Source of the DNA: Chrysomallon squamiferum
Taxonomy: Eukaryota; Mollusca; Gastropoda; Neomphalida; Peltospiridae
DNA length: 64,000 bases
Direction: 5' to 3'
NCBI GenBank assembly: GCA_012295275.1
Contig: CM022666.1
Location: forward strand, 13,155,106 to 13,219,105
Below, piece after piece: positions 1-11,999 of this stretch. The notes under the pieces were generated by a model that saw nothing but the letters and a program-made list of their open reading frames with translations, was not told the origin of the DNA and did not search any database. The position numbers were made by a program, and so were the translations under genes. The number at the start of each line of letters is the position of its first letter. Position 1 is the first letter of the stretch.

Positions 1-381
1 AGTGTATTATGTACATTGAGTCTTAACTTGTTCTTTTCATGATAAAAACAAATGGGCTAACTGTATTCTGATTACTTTCCAGTTATGTTTTTTACATTCA
101 TTGTGTCTTCTTATCATAAAAGTATTGCTATTTATAATAATATTATTTTTATCATGTTTTAGTTATTAATAATATTATCTTTTTCAGTTTTTATTTGATT
201 AAATTACTGAGATATCCTTGAAAGATTTGCATGAATTCATAGTTAAACATTTTTTTATTTTAATTTAATTTTTTTTCATCATCATTATTATTATTATTAT
301 GTCTTTGCTGAAAATATGCAACCCTTACAAAACTGGTCATTGTTCTGACATATTTTTTTTTAAAAACGTATTTTTTAACAG
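1..381 (+). other. ECT2: ECT2 intron (partial)
   Basis: AT-rich sequence with a short (ATT)n stretch near 285-300 and a pyrimidine tract before the acceptor at 380-381. No exon was seen in it. Confidence 0.7.
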
Positions 382-501
382 GCGACTCTGATTTCGTCTC
401 ACAGAAGTTTTGTGGACAGAATTGATGTCCTGGAGTTGTCTGATCACCTGAGTGGGAGAGGGAACCATCTGTCTCTCTTTGTCTTCACAGACAGCATAGA
501 G
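382..501 (+). CDS. ECT2: ECT2 exon, middle of PH domain
   Basis: The acceptor TTTTTTAACAG precedes 382 and the donor GTTTGT follows 501. The exon is 120 nt, phase 0 to 0, with 40 open codons reading ATLISSHRSFVDRID and later HLSLFVFTDSIE. These match PH-domain beta strands of ECT2 (compare vertebrate ..VTLFLFNDCLEIARKR..). Confidence 0.9.
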
Positions 502-2862
502 GTTTGTCATTTCTTAATTAATTGTTTTTTGTTTTAACACTGACTGGCTGTTACAGAACCAAATCTGTTATGAAACTAATGAAACTTAAGTTTCAGACCC
601 ACTCATCCCAGAGGGTCCCCACATTCCAGATTTTAAACAAACTCTGAGGTTCTAAGGGTTTAAAACCCATCATGGAACATTGCCATAGTAGAAGATAACA
701 TTGGTTATCCAGAAACTTGTTGCTGCTTGTGAAGGGGCCCCTATAATTGTTCAAGCTTCAGTGCCAAAAAAATGTCCACCAGTGTGAATGAGATACTTTA
801 AGACATGATTTACTTTTGAAATTGAATTCCTTTTATATATAACTAAAGATAAATAGACAGAATAGTGTGAAAATAATGTTAAACTTATAGAATTAACAAG
901 TTAACTTTTAACATTACTAAATGTTTAATGTTTCAGATCTGCAAGAGAAGAATAAAAGTGCTACATTCGTCGAAGAGCCCTGCAGCATACAGGACCCCGA
1001 AGAAAGCGTACAAACACATAGAGATGATGTCACTGTCATGCATAAAACGAGTCTTAGACGTCACAGAGGCAGACGGTGAGTTCATCAAGTCACCTGTCAC
1101 AACACAGTGGTTGTGGTGGAGGTGGACACAGTCCCAGTAGTGTAATAATTCAGTGACAGAAGTGTATTTTTAATAACACACATATTTAAAAGTGTTAGGA
1201 GATGGAAGGTGTGTAGGTTGTGACTGATTATATGAAGATTTATTGAAAAGTGAATGTTCACAGAATCAGTTCTCTTTAATGTATTTGTAGAATAATTTCC
1301 CATTCAAACCAGTGTCTCAAGATCTATTTATTGGAAATTATGATGTCTGTGTTCTGTCCTAAGTATGAGAAAGTAGATAAAAAAAGATCTCCTTTTAATT
1401 AAGAGTAGACCACTAAATAACTGAATATGTATTTTCTACATTATAATTTTATTAAAAAATGGAAGTAAGTTCAGAAACTAAGAAACAGTAATAGAAAGCA
1501 TTTTGAGGTTCTTAGAAGATTTCTTTGTAGGTTATTTTATGTTTCCAAACCTATTGATTGTATGCAGAGTTCTTTATAAATATTTTGTAGCCAATGGGAA
1601 GGTGCATATGAAAGTTCACATTCCACTAGATGGCAAAAGTAGATGTTTAAAGTACACCATCAGATTCTCTCTTTAATAGTTCAGTTATATAAATCACACA
1701 TAGAGAATGTAATAATTGTTGAATGTTCACAGTAAATGAATAAACATTGCTAACTGTTTTGTTTAGACTGCCGGGGAGTGTTTGCTTTCATCACGAGGAA
1801 CAACACGGAGTTCAAGGAGAAACTCTACAGCTTCATGCTGGACATGGAGGACGTATCCAAGTCAAACCTGCTGACAGATCTGTGCTAAACACCTTGCAAA
1901 CACCATCTGTCGAACAGACTACGTACGTCTCACTTCTTTTACTCATTTCTCTTTCAGAGACAGGTTTTAGTGTTTCATTCATAAATGGGGAGATTAATAT
2001 CTCTTTTTTTTGTTTCTGTTTCAAAGAAAAATTCTGATGTTTCATTCATAAACACAGAGATTAATATTTCTCATATTTTGATGTTTACATCGTCATAAAT
2101 GAACATTTATGTTTGTTTCTCTGTTTCAAATGGAATCTAAATTTAACAGATCTTATTGCTGGTTTAAAGGTTATTGATTATTTTTTGTGTTTACATTCGT
2201 TGTGAGAAATTGGCTTGCAGAACCTAGATGTTTAGTTACAAGTTCTGTTAGTTATTTCAGTTACTGAAGAGTTATTCTAGCTCTGAGCATTTATTATTTA
2301 TCTGGAGCTTTAAAAAGTTACATTAATATTTTCTTATTAAGAAATTTGTCTACAGACGTTACTTTAGTAGTATATCTAATTTATGTATAAGTTAAATTAA
2401 TATTTTTTTTATTTATTAAGAAATATACTTGCAAGAGTTACTTTTTCACTGGATTTCTCTCATTTATGAGATTTTAAAGTAATAATTTTCTTGTTTATTA
2501 ACAAATTTGCCTACAGAAATTACTTAAGCTTTAGGTGTTTCTGTTTGATCTAGAGAGAAGATTTTGTACAGAAATATTTTCAAAAACAAATATTCCTTTC
2601 CAATATTCTGGGTTTTTTTTCTTTTTCTGTACAGTTCTTAAGAAAAAAATCTTTTGTTAATGAGCTGTCATACTCAAGTTTAAGCAAAGCATTGATGTAA
2701 AAACCTTCATGTTAAGATGTGAAAATATTAATTAGAAGGTGAATTTGTTTTTACAGGAGACATTACTTGCGACCGTGAAGGGTGATGAGCTGAATATTAA
2801 TACCAAAGATCTAAACAACAAACTTAGCAAGGCAGTCAAGTATGTGTTACCTTTCTTTTTCT

Positions 2863-2902
<40 letters not shown>

Positions 2903-3493
2903 CTGTGTGTGTGTGACTGACTTAGTTATTCAAAACATCTGAAAAAGTCATTACTTTTACTAAGAACAGTCAGTTAACCCAAGTACTGCATCATTCACAT
3001 ATAATGTTTAATACTTTTATTTTTATTACTGTTATTGTTACTATTACTACAACAACAACAACAACTACTACTACTATTGTATTATTATCATCATTAACAT
3101 TATAATATTTTATACATGTTCTATTAACAGTCGATGAATAAAATTATAAATTATCAATATTTATTTTGTAGATTTGGTAAGCGAGTCAGTCGGGCATTTT
3201 CTTTCAACAAGACTCCGAGCAGATTGAAAAGAGCAATCTCCAGCGTCACACACAAAGGGTTCAGTCCCTTTGTTCGAGAAAATTCAGTGACACCTGGTGA
3301 CCTGAAGGGGAGACGACTAGCCAGCACTTTTGATTTAACAGTGAGTTATTTATATAGCACAGATCAAAATGTTTTATTGAAAAACAAATATTGTTAAGTG
3401 CCTGAACCTTGAATTGGACGTGGGCACGTAAAAAGAGTTTTCCATCCATCCAACAAATATTGTTATTTTTTTCTATTACTGTTGTTGATGATG

Positions 3494-3530
<37 letters not shown>

Positions 3531-4539
3531 TTTTTATTTTTATTTTTATTTTTTAAACTTTTTATTGATTGATTGATTTATTTACTGATGTAGATACATA
3601 GCTATACATGCACATCAACACTACACCAAAAAATCCATCCACCGAACATAAATTATTTATTCTGTTTTTAAATCAAATGAATATGATTTATTTTTTTTTT
3701 TTTTTTTGGATGGTGATGGAAGGGTAAAATTTTTTAAATATTTTAAAAACAGTGATTATTTCATTGTTTCATTAAATATATTTGAATGCAGTTTATTTTA
3801 TATATATATGAATAAAATCAGCAGGTTTACCACTGTTCTAACTAAGAAATGAAAGTCTCTGTTAAATTAAATGTTGTTTTAATAAGAAATGATTTTAATT
3901 TGCAGGACTCCTCACCATCTCTGAGCCACTTTGATGACAGTGATTCTATAAGTTTAGGAGCTTTTTCTCTTCAGGTGAGATCTTTATTCCCATTCCTCAC
4001 TCGTTATTTCCCTTTCCAACCACTGTGAGCCTCAACAGTTTATCAGTGATTTCCTAACTATAGAAAACATTTTAGTTTTATAGTGAATAACAAGGCATTT
4101 ACTGAAATATTGTAGTGAATTTTTCTCTTTTTTTATCATTAAACTAACAAGAATTTTTTTTAAAAAAATTAGTTGATACTAAATAAACATAAATAAATAA
4201 AATAAATTTCCTTTCTCTTGGCTTTCATCATAATCTTCTTCATTTTATTTAATTTTTATATTTTTTTTTTTATATATTTTATATTTTCTTAATATATATA
4301 TTTTATTTTGTTTTGTTTGTTTTTTTTTTTTTATTTATTTGTTTAACAACATTTCAAAATTTCTGTTAAATTTTATTATATTTTTTCCTGTATTTTTTTT
4401 TTATTTTTGTTTTTTAAACATTAGTTTTTGATTTGTTTTTCAACAGGAGGAAATTTCACCAAGGTCATTTCAGACGCCATCGAAAAGATTAACGAAATAC
4501 ACAACCCTGGGACCAAGCTCAGGAAACAAGTATTTGTGA
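382..4539 (+). CDS. ECT2: ECT2-type RhoGEF, C-terminal part (7 exons, 5' end outside window)
   Basis: ECT2 (pebble in flies) is a Dbl-family guanine-nucleotide exchange factor. It activates RhoA at the cell equator to drive cytokinesis. Joining exons 382-501, 937-1075, 1767-1922, 2757-2839, 3172-3340, 3906-3974 and 4447-4539 gives the second half of the PH domain (..LISSHRSFVDRIDVLELS.., ..LSLFVFTDSIEICKRR.., ..LCKHLANTICRTDYETL..). After it come NTKDLNNKLSKA and the hallmark basic segment KRVSRAFSFNKTPSRLKRA, which in ECT2 binds membrane phosphoinositides and carries a TP phosphosite. A Ser/Thr-rich tail then ends at TGA 4537-4539. All junctions are GT-AG and phases agree, except for one extra T at 1886 that makes a stop in the third exon. 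BRCT repeats and the DH domain must lie upstream, outside the window. The family assignment is from remembered homology and is strong. Whether the copy is functional or a sequence error is open. Confidence 0.92.
937..1075 (+). CDS. ECT2: ECT2 exon, PH domain
   Basis: The acceptor TTTCAG ends at 936 and the donor GTGAGT begins at 1076. Translation from phase 0 gives ICKRRIKVLHSSKSP, then KKAYKHIEMMSLSCIKRVLD and VTEAD, ending in phase 1. KHIxxMxLSxIKxVLDxxET is a conserved ECT2 PH signature. Confidence 0.92.
1767..1922 (+). CDS. ECT2: ECT2 exon with apparent +1 frameshift, end of PH domain
   Basis: The acceptor GTTTAG ends at 1766 and the donor GTACGT starts at 1923. Phase 1 entry completes Asp, then reads CRGVFAFITRNN .. 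FMLDMEDVSKSNLLTDLC and meets TAA at 1886-1888. Dropping the single T at 1886 restores KHLANTICRTDY and makes the exon end in phase 0. The next exon requires phase 0, and LC(K/R)HxANTIC is the family sequence. The lesion is therefore a one-base insertion in an otherwise intact exon, not a boundary error. Confidence 0.85.
2757..2839 (+). CDS. ECT2: ECT2 exon, linker after PH domain
   Basis: The acceptor TTTTTACAG ends at 2756 and the donor GTATGT starts at 2840. Phase 0 translation is ETLLATVKGDELNINTKDLN followed by NKLSKAV. ECT2 homologues have the equivalent NTKDMDSTLSRA. The exon ends in phase 2 and is followed directly by a (TG)n tract in the intron. Confidence 0.88.
2866..2914. repeat. 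(TG)n microsatellite in ECT2 intron
   Basis: TG repeat broken once by GAC. It begins about 25 bases after the donor at 2840. Confidence 0.95.
3172..3340 (+). CDS. ECT2: ECT2 exon, basic membrane-binding segment
   Basis: The acceptor TTTTGTAG ends at 3171 and the donor GTGAGT starts at 3341. Phase 2 entry gives KFGKRVSRAFSFNKTPSRLK, then RAISSVTHKGFSPFVRENSV and further on RRLASTFDLT. The RAFSF-KTP-R core is diagnostic of ECT2. Its Lys/Arg cluster and TP site correspond to the polybasic, CDK-regulated membrane-targeting region of the family. Confidence 0.93.
3494..3554. repeat. (TTTA)n / (TTTTTA)n array
   Basis: TTTA repeats that grade into TTTTTA repeats, inside the intron after the basic-segment exon. 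Confidence 0.9.
3906..3974 (+). CDS. ECT2: ECT2 tail exon
   Basis: The acceptor TTTGCAG ends at 3905 and the donor GTGAGA starts at 3975. The exon has 23 codons in phase 0, reading DSSPSLSHFDDSDSISLGAF and SLQ. The SPSL motif is shared with the ECT2 tail; otherwise the tail is poorly conserved. The call rests mostly on splice signals and phase. Confidence 0.75.
4447..4539 (+). CDS. ECT2: ECT2 last coding exon with stop
   Basis: The acceptor TTTTTCAACAG ends at 4446. Phase 0 reading gives EEISPRSFQTPSKRLTKYTT, then LGPSSGNKYL and TGA at 4537-4539. RSFQTPSKRLTKYT is a basic Ser/Thr-rich end like the C-termini of ECT2 proteins. The phase agrees with the exon before it. Confidence 0.75.
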   Translation, partial: EEISPRSFQTPSKRLTKYTTLGPSSGNKYL

Positions 4540-4768
4540 TGGTCAGTTCACTTTTAACTTTTTCTAGCATGAGGTTTCCTCTCTAATTAACTCTGTATAA
4601 TATGTGAACATGCAACAACGTTATAAAAATATATTCAAAAAGATTATTGTTGTACCCAGATCAGGTGGATATATTATATACATACTTAATTTGAGAATAT
4701 TTTTTTTTTTTTTTTTTTATTTATATATATTATATAAAATATGTATTTGTTATATTCTATATATTCCT

Positions 4769-4770
<2 letters not shown>

Positions 4771-4818
<48 letters not shown>

Positions 4819-4866
4819 TGTTGTTGTTGTTGTTGTTGCTGTTGTTGTTGCTGTTGATGTTGTTGT
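4771..4866. repeat. (ATT)n followed by (GTT)n array
   Basis: About 16 ATT units pass directly into GTT units with a few GCT and GAT variants. Confidence 0.95.
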
Positions 4867-6702
4867 CATTGTTCTGGTTATTGTTTTGGAGGAATAGTGC
4901 AGATGGGGAAGGTTAGGGTGGGGTTAGGGTATGATTCCCTACAGTTGTCAATATTTTAATAAAACCTGATAGATTAGTGTTCATCTGTTGTCACTTAGCC
5001 AGGGTGTAAAAACCAAGTTATCAAGTTAATAAACAGAACACACCACAGACACATTACCTCATTCTGACATTCAAATGTAGAACGTGAATTTCTTGCCCTT
5101 CTCAGTCAGTTTTAGGTTAATGGGAAGTTAGGTGAAATTCTGTGGGGAAACGGAGGTAAGTAAAGTAAATTGGTCAGTCATGACAGTTGAATATAAACAC
5201 ACAATGTTTTGAGGATTCATCTCTCAGGTAAAAACATCTTCGTGTACTCTATTGATGTGTGACATGAAAGTTATATCACTGTAACAAAAATAAAGGTAAG
5301 TAAATAAAAGTAGGTAAATTGTGATTAGGTACAGTTTGTTAAGAAATAATTGAAATGATTCGACCTTTCACGACCGATTTTTCTAGATTTTTGTGTTTGT
5401 GTGTTCTGTCAGTTAGAGATAAAATATCTGACAAGTTTGTGACATTCTCAGCTGGATTAGGATTAGCAGGGAGATCTGTTTGTGAGGCTGAAAGAATGAA
5501 TCAGAAAATGATTGAGAAAAATAATGTGGTGGAGATACAGTGAGCGTTAAATCAGAGGCAGAGACGAGAGTTTGAGAGAGAAAGAATAAATAATTATTTA
5601 TTTTTATTGTTCGACTTTCTCATCCAAGAACATACAGTAATAACTTGCTGGTAGAAAGAACTGTGTTAGACCACTTGTTTATGCCGTAACAAGTATTAAT
5701 TAATTAAATATTTTTATTTTATGCTTTTTCTATGTGTGGATGTGTATGTAGTATATCCATAACTACTGATATATAATTAGTAAGCCTATTATTTTTCTAA
5801 CATAATTAAAACAACTCAAATAAATAATTTAAATAAAACACATTAAGATATCATGGCAAAAAATAAACAAAGAGAATATCGTTTGTTTGTGAGTGTGTAT
5901 ATCAGTATTGATACATACACATATTTATTATATACATTATACACATATATACCCCCCCACACACACACATATATATACATTTATACACCCACACACCCAC
6001 ATAGTTACATACATACATAAATAGACACCCACACCCACACACATACATACTCATTCATTCATACTTACATACACACCTATCCATATATAAATTCATTATT
6101 TAAATTAGCCCTGGCTTGAACGATTCACTGAAGATAAATTCAGGCTACTATTATTACAAAACACCATGTTTCTGGTCTCAATAAAAAATTTTTTTTTATA
6201 TAAAATCTCTCTGATTCCGACTGTCTGTCAGTCAGTGATTGAGTACACAGAGGTTGTGCAGGTCTGTTCACCTGGATAACAAAACACCACAATGGTCACA
6301 GATTTACAACAAATTAATAGTTATTAGAAGACAAAAGGGCCCACTTAGGTTTCCATTAGCTGGAAACAACAACAAACCTACTTTCCTACTCATTCACACA
6401 GTGCCAGGCTTTTTCACTTGCTGCAGGAATACTTCAACATCCACTGATTGTGTTGTTACACAGTCAGATATCTATTTCAGCTTAATGTGCTGAGGAAATC
6501 ATTCTTATACACAAATGTGTGCAGTCATGTATGAATATATGCAAACACATGCATGCGTGCACACACACACACACATGTGCAAATTATAAGCAAATCCATA
6601 CAGCCTTTTGTACATAGTTTTTGTAAGTGCAAATACGATACATAATACCTTCCTGCATATCAGTATCAAATTATAATTTTAGATTATTAAATATGTTACA
6701 GT

Positions 6703-6738
6703 TATTACTACTACTACTACTACTGTTATTATTGTTAC

Positions 6739-6784
<46 letters not shown>

Positions 6785-6832
6785 GCTACTACTACTATCA
6801 TTGTTATTACTATTATTACTACTACTACTACT
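6703..6832. repeat. (ACT)n-(ATT)n-(ACT)n array
   Basis: Symmetric composite of ACT units, a long ATT core and ACT units again. This looks like one trinucleotide array that mutated from its centre. Confidence 0.93.
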
Positions 6833-7580
6833 AAAAAAAAAATAAGAGAGAGAAAAGAAAGAATGACAAATATTTCATGTAAACAGCAATATGGATAGAT
6901 GATTCAAGAAATACAAAAAAAAAAAAAAAAAAACTCTAAGGAAAGAAAATATGAACAAAATACAGCAATTTACCAAAAAAATAATAATAATTCAGGAAAC
7001 ACAGACCAATGATTATTATTAACTTCCTCACAATCCTAAAACAACAGAATTAAACAAATACAAAATAAATAAATAAAAAAATAAAAAATGCAAAAACCCC
7101 CAAAGTTACAACTACAAATTATAGAAAACAATTTCTTTTTCCTTCAAGTTTAAGTTGCCACAGTTCTGACTTTTTTTTTTTTTTTTTTTTTTTTGTTCTG
7201 GCTTGAAGTATGATAATAAAAGATCAATCCTTAGTTGATTGTATTTCCAGTTCTAGCCAGTGTATCCTTAGGTTTGTGTTTTCCAATTTATGGATTGGTG
7301 CAGCAAAAAGATTTCTTGCTGCTAACAGTGTGGTGATAGTTGGTGTATTTTAATTATTTATTCGTTTGTTTTTCTCTCAGCTGGTTGATGGATAGAAGTC
7401 AGTGATAACAGTTATTATTAAAATGTGGTGATATGTTATATAAAAAATAGATTGATGAGGCAACAGGTGTGAGTGGGTGGAGTTGTGTCGTTAAAAACAG
7501 TTCATTTTCACCTGACTGAGTTTCAGTTCATGTTTCATAAACACTGAAGTTTTGTCCTTTTGTAATGTTGCAGATTCACT

Positions 7581-7598
7581 TGTGAGTGTGTGTGTGTG

Positions 7599-7642
<44 letters not shown>
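7581..7642. repeat. (TG)n(AG)n microsatellite
   Basis: TG repeat with one CG unit, ending in a short AG run. Confidence 0.93.
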
Positions 7643-8262
7643 TAGAAAGACTGAGAAAAACAGAATGTAAGAGGTTATAGAGAGAGAATGTATACGAGAG
7701 GAATGAAAAAGAATTATATTAGATTGTTTTAATCACATATAACTAATTTAAACTGAAACACACAAAAAAAAAATAAAGAAAGAAGTAAATAAAGGAATTA
7801 AAAAATAAATGAAAAAATTTTTTAAAAAAATTAGAAAAAGTAAAAAAATAAATTGAAACAGATGGTCCATTTTGGATTAAGATTAATGGAGTGATTTTTT
7901 TTTTTTTTTTTTTTTTTTTAAAAATTTTATTTTTTTTTTTTATTTCAATTTGATTACTGAATTGATTTTGAGACTGGTAGTCATTAGAGTGTTTGTGGTC
8001 CACTTTAAATTTATATAAATTGTAATTAAATTCTGATTCAAGGAGACATGAAAAAACCAAGGATCCATCTTTTAAACAAGATGACCTGACATCATTTCTT
8101 GTGGGGCACTGCATAAATCAATCGGTCTGCCACTATCACGGAATCGGATATTGAGCTTTTAAAGTTTTTATCTTTTTTTTTTTTTTAAACTTCTAAGAAA
8201 TGAAAAGAAAAAAAACAAACTATAATTAATGTCACAGGTTTATTGATTTTAGTGGAAAGAAG

Positions 8263-8304
<42 letters not shown>

Positions 8305-9940
8305 GAAATTGATTTTAGTTTTTTGGTTAAAATCTGTGCCAAAATACTAATTATATAAATGTTTAAGAATTAAATTAACAATAAGAAAAAAATTAACTAG
8401 GCCATAAATATTCTGTTTAATAGACGTTTTCATTATTTAGTTAAAAATTAACAATAAAACATAAAAGATCATTAAGTCACAACTTTTATGTTTAATAGCA
8501 GTTTTCAATATTTGATTAAGAATTTAATTGAAAGTAAAAAAAAAAAACACAAAAATTATGAATTATTTCACAACTTTTGTGTTAAACAGAAATTTTCATC
8601 ATATTGTTTGTTTGATCTTTCAAATATTTGCTTTCACTTTGTTGTTAATTGTGGTAGTAAATATATGAATGCCAGATATCAAAACAAACAACAAACAACA
8701 TCACACCATTAGACTGATTATAGCTTTGTTTTTAAATGCATCTGTAATTTATGATATAAATAAAACTCTGTCTTTCTTGAAATACGAGTATGATTTGTAA
8801 GGAGGAATATTTTTATATATATATTATTTTTTTATTTATTTATTTATTTATTTATATATATATATATATTTTTTTTTGACTATTTGTCTCTTTTTTTTCT
8901 TTTTTTTTGTCTACCTAATGTTGTTGTTAATATAATGGTGAGACAGTGTTAACAATTTTAATGATAGAAATGATAGTTATTAAGAAAGAAAAGCAGTCTT
9001 TTTTTATTGTGTCTACCAAGCAGATTTTCTGCAAAAGCAAAACAACAGGAAAACAAACAAACAAAAAATGGAAATAAAAAAATGTATTTAAATTAACATT
9101 TCTTCATTATTTTAAAATATACACTGACATGTATATAATTAACACTAGATGTCTTTCTTCCTGTGTAATAACCAAATACAAGCTCTTGCCTTTGAATATT
9201 TTTTTAATTTCACATACTGCTCCTTAAACAGACAAAACTTAAAAAATTAAATAATAATAATAATAATAATAATAATAGTAAAGCTGCTTGTTTTGAAATG
9301 TTCTTACATTGACCTATCTTCAATAACAGCAATAACAGTAGAGAAAATAAAAGTAGTTTTAAAAGTACAATTGTTTTCAGAGTTTTAGAAATAACTGAAA
9401 TTACAGTAATTTGACAAATTGGTTTAGTATGTCAGAGACAATTTTCCAGTGGTTCTTGACAAAGTTCACTGAACGGAGCTTTACTGTAAGACTTAATATT
9501 CACTATGTAGCTTTTCTCAGTCGATACTTAAAGTTTCCAACAAGAACTGTTTCTATACTTGTTATTGTTCTTAATCCTGGTTTAGTACGTCTGTGAGGAA
9601 AATGTTGAAGGATCTCTTTAAAATGGACTTTATTTTAAGATTTAGTATTTAGTATGGTGCTTGCTTTTCTCTGTAATATACTTAAAATTTCTAGCAAGAA
9701 TTGTTTTCTTCACTTGTAGTTGTTGTTAACATTTTACAGAACAGTGACTGATTGAGTGCACTGCAAAAATCAACACTTGATTACAGTTTTAATGTACTCA
9801 TTATAATGGACATTTGGATTTGAAAAGTTGAAAAAAAAAATTGTCATATTTTTGAAATTCTTGTATTTAAACAATAACAGAAATGAAAATAAATGTTGTA
9901 AATATTTAATTTAAAAGGTATTGAATGTGTTTTTAGTGAT

Positions 9941-9941
<1 letters not shown>

Positions 9942-9997
<56 letters not shown>
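9942..9997. repeat. (GA)n microsatellite
   Basis: Uninterrupted GA dinucleotides over about 55 bases. Confidence 0.97.
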
Positions 9998-9998
<1 letters not shown>

Positions 9999-10129
9999 AG
10001 ATAAATAATTGCTCATGTAACTGTTTAGTATTTTAATTAAATTATAATTTTAACAACATTCATTAAAAAAACACAAAAATAAACAAACAGCTTCTCTGAA
10101 CAAATCCAATTTAAGAAAAAAAAAGAAAA

Positions 10130-10620
10130 GAAAAAAATAATTTTCTGGTAATAGTGACAGACTGATAATCTCGGTGGACGGGGGACAAGAGTGATGAAGA
10201 AAATTGCACCAGGCAGCTGTCTGTTTGATATACTTCATGAGACCCAGGAGCTGCATATTAGAGGAGGTTTTCCTCTTGGGGATATATCCGAAGATTAACT
10301 GTCATGGAATAATATCATTTCCCCCAGCCGCGTGTAGGCTAGGTGTCGCTCCGTGAAAATATATTGCTGTAATGAGACACTTGGTCTGCATGACTGCAAC
10401 ATCGTCCTCTCATTATCCAGTCGCAGTGACAGCTCTGCAGCATCGTCTAGCGGTGATCTGAAAGCCAGGAATAGCTGCATTGTAACGGCATCGGTTGCCA
10501 CAGACCCTTTGTCTGAGTGTTGTCAGAAATTTTTATTTAGTGTCATCGTTTTGCGGAGGTCATCGTTTATCTGTGTGCCTTGCGAGTTGCAGTAGTTCCC
10601 AAGTTGATGTTTTAATGTAA
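10130..10620. other. Island of complex, GC-richer sequence; candidate regulatory element
   Basis: This stretch stands out from its AT-rich, low-complexity neighbours by balanced composition and several CpGs. Open frames of 60-80 codons exist on both strands, but I recognise no protein and see no convincing splice structure. It could be a conserved non-coding element or an unrecognised exon. Confidence 0.35.
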
Positions 10621-10803
10621 TGCTGTACATTTTATTACTCTTTACAGTTATAAACTTGTAGACATACACCCATTCACACTGATATTTAATATATATATAT
10701 AGAGAGAGAGATAAATATCTAGATAGATAAACTGTGTGTGTGTGTGGGTAAGTACGTACATATATATAGATAAGAGAGATAGATAAAGAGATACAGAATA
10801 TAT

Positions 10804-10891
10804 GGTTACTCTCATAAGATGTCAGTGTTATCCTACGAAGGTTACAATGCTAAATGCAGCAGGAAAAAGCTGACATCTTAGGACAGTAACC
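10804..10891. repeat. Short inverted repeat (hairpin)
   Basis: The arms GGTTACTCTCATAAGATGTC.. (10804-10825) and CTGACATCTTAGGACAGTAA.. (10870-10891) are reverse complements at 20 of 22 positions. The loop is 44 bases. It may be a tiny MITE or a structured transcript. Confidence 0.75.
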
Positions 10892-11742
10892 AGTTATTTT
10901 TTCTATCCTGCATTCCAGCAGTCAGTATATTTCATTCCATTCTCTACCCAATCAAACTATATTTTTTTGTTCATGACAAAAATTGTAAAGATTTATATGT
11001 CGAAATCCATTGATCCCAGGAACTAGCATGCTACAGATTATTTTATTTTATTTTTTCATTTTGTTTTTTATTTTTTCAGAATGAATCTGCTAACTACCTA
11101 CTGGTGCTATGTATATTAGAAGGAACTGTGACTTACAACGATACTTACATTTAGATCAGTACAGCAACTACAATGATACCTACATCTGCAGTGGTGCATG
11201 CATCTACAACAACACCTCCAAGTACAACAGTTAGATAAAATGACAGAGGCAGATACTCTGGTTGTGATGTCAATGTTTTAACAAGATGACAATAAAGAAC
11301 ATTTTTCAAGAAAATGTCAGAAATGTCATCTTCATGTTTTGGGCATTTCGATGGTGTGGCCGTGTAAACTAGAGATTTTTAAAAAATCATAGCTTATGTA
11401 AATTAGAAATGTATATGTCAAATAAGATATATTTATATATTAATGTGATAGAGAATTATTATTTTATCCTTTCATTATTATTAATTTCTTATAATATTTT
11501 AAATTTTATTTTCATTCATTTATTTTTTTTTTTTTATTTTGTTCTTCAGTTCCAGAATAAATAACACAATATTTTTGAAACTTTGCTATTCAGATTTATT
11601 CAAAGTTTATTCAGTCATGTTGATATATTCTAGACCAGATCATAAATAATTTAACTGCATTCATCAATAAAACAATTTTATTTCTACAAATGACTGATAT
11701 TTGTAACTTGTACAATTTCATGTGATGTTGTGACCTAGTTTG

Positions 11743-11746
<4 letters not shown>

Positions 11747-11801
<55 letters not shown>
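11747..11801. repeat. (GA)n microsatellite
   Basis: Uninterrupted GA dinucleotides. Confidence 0.97.
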
Positions 11802-11805
<4 letters not shown>

Positions 11806-11900
11806 ATTGAGAATGAGTGAGAAAATATGTACAAGTCTAAAAATACTAATCTGTCACTGCATTCTTTAAAGTTACATTTTTTTTAAACTTATTTTATTAT

Positions 11901-11903
11901 TGC

Positions 11904-11973
<70 letters not shown>

Positions 11974-11999
11974 GCTGTCATTATTATTATTATTATTAC
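11901..11999. repeat. (ATT)n array
   Basis: About 33 ATT units with rare GCT and GTC variants. Confidence 0.95.

Larger units (their letters stand above)
4540..10130 (+). other. ECT2 3' UTR and downstream flank, no further gene seen
   Basis: Very AT-rich. AATAAA hexamers occur at 5028-5033 and 5289-5294 and many more downstream, so the cleavage site cannot be chosen by eye. Contents include (ATT)n(GTT)n at 4771-4866, ACAC/ATAC-rich sequence at 5930-6070, (ACT)/(ATT)n at 6703-6832, poly-T runs near 7170, 7900 and 8270, (TG)n at 7581-7642 and (GA)n at 9942-9997. No open frame here has coding character. Confidence 0.6.

Noticed and set aside
4910-4932. Two TTAGGG words, possible interstitial telomere repeat
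   Set aside because: Only two copies with irregular spacing; not a telomeric array.
10295-10595. Opposed 68- and 80-codon frames in a complex island
   Set aside because: No recognisable domain, no splice signals, and equally open in both directions; listed as candidate regulatory DNA instead.
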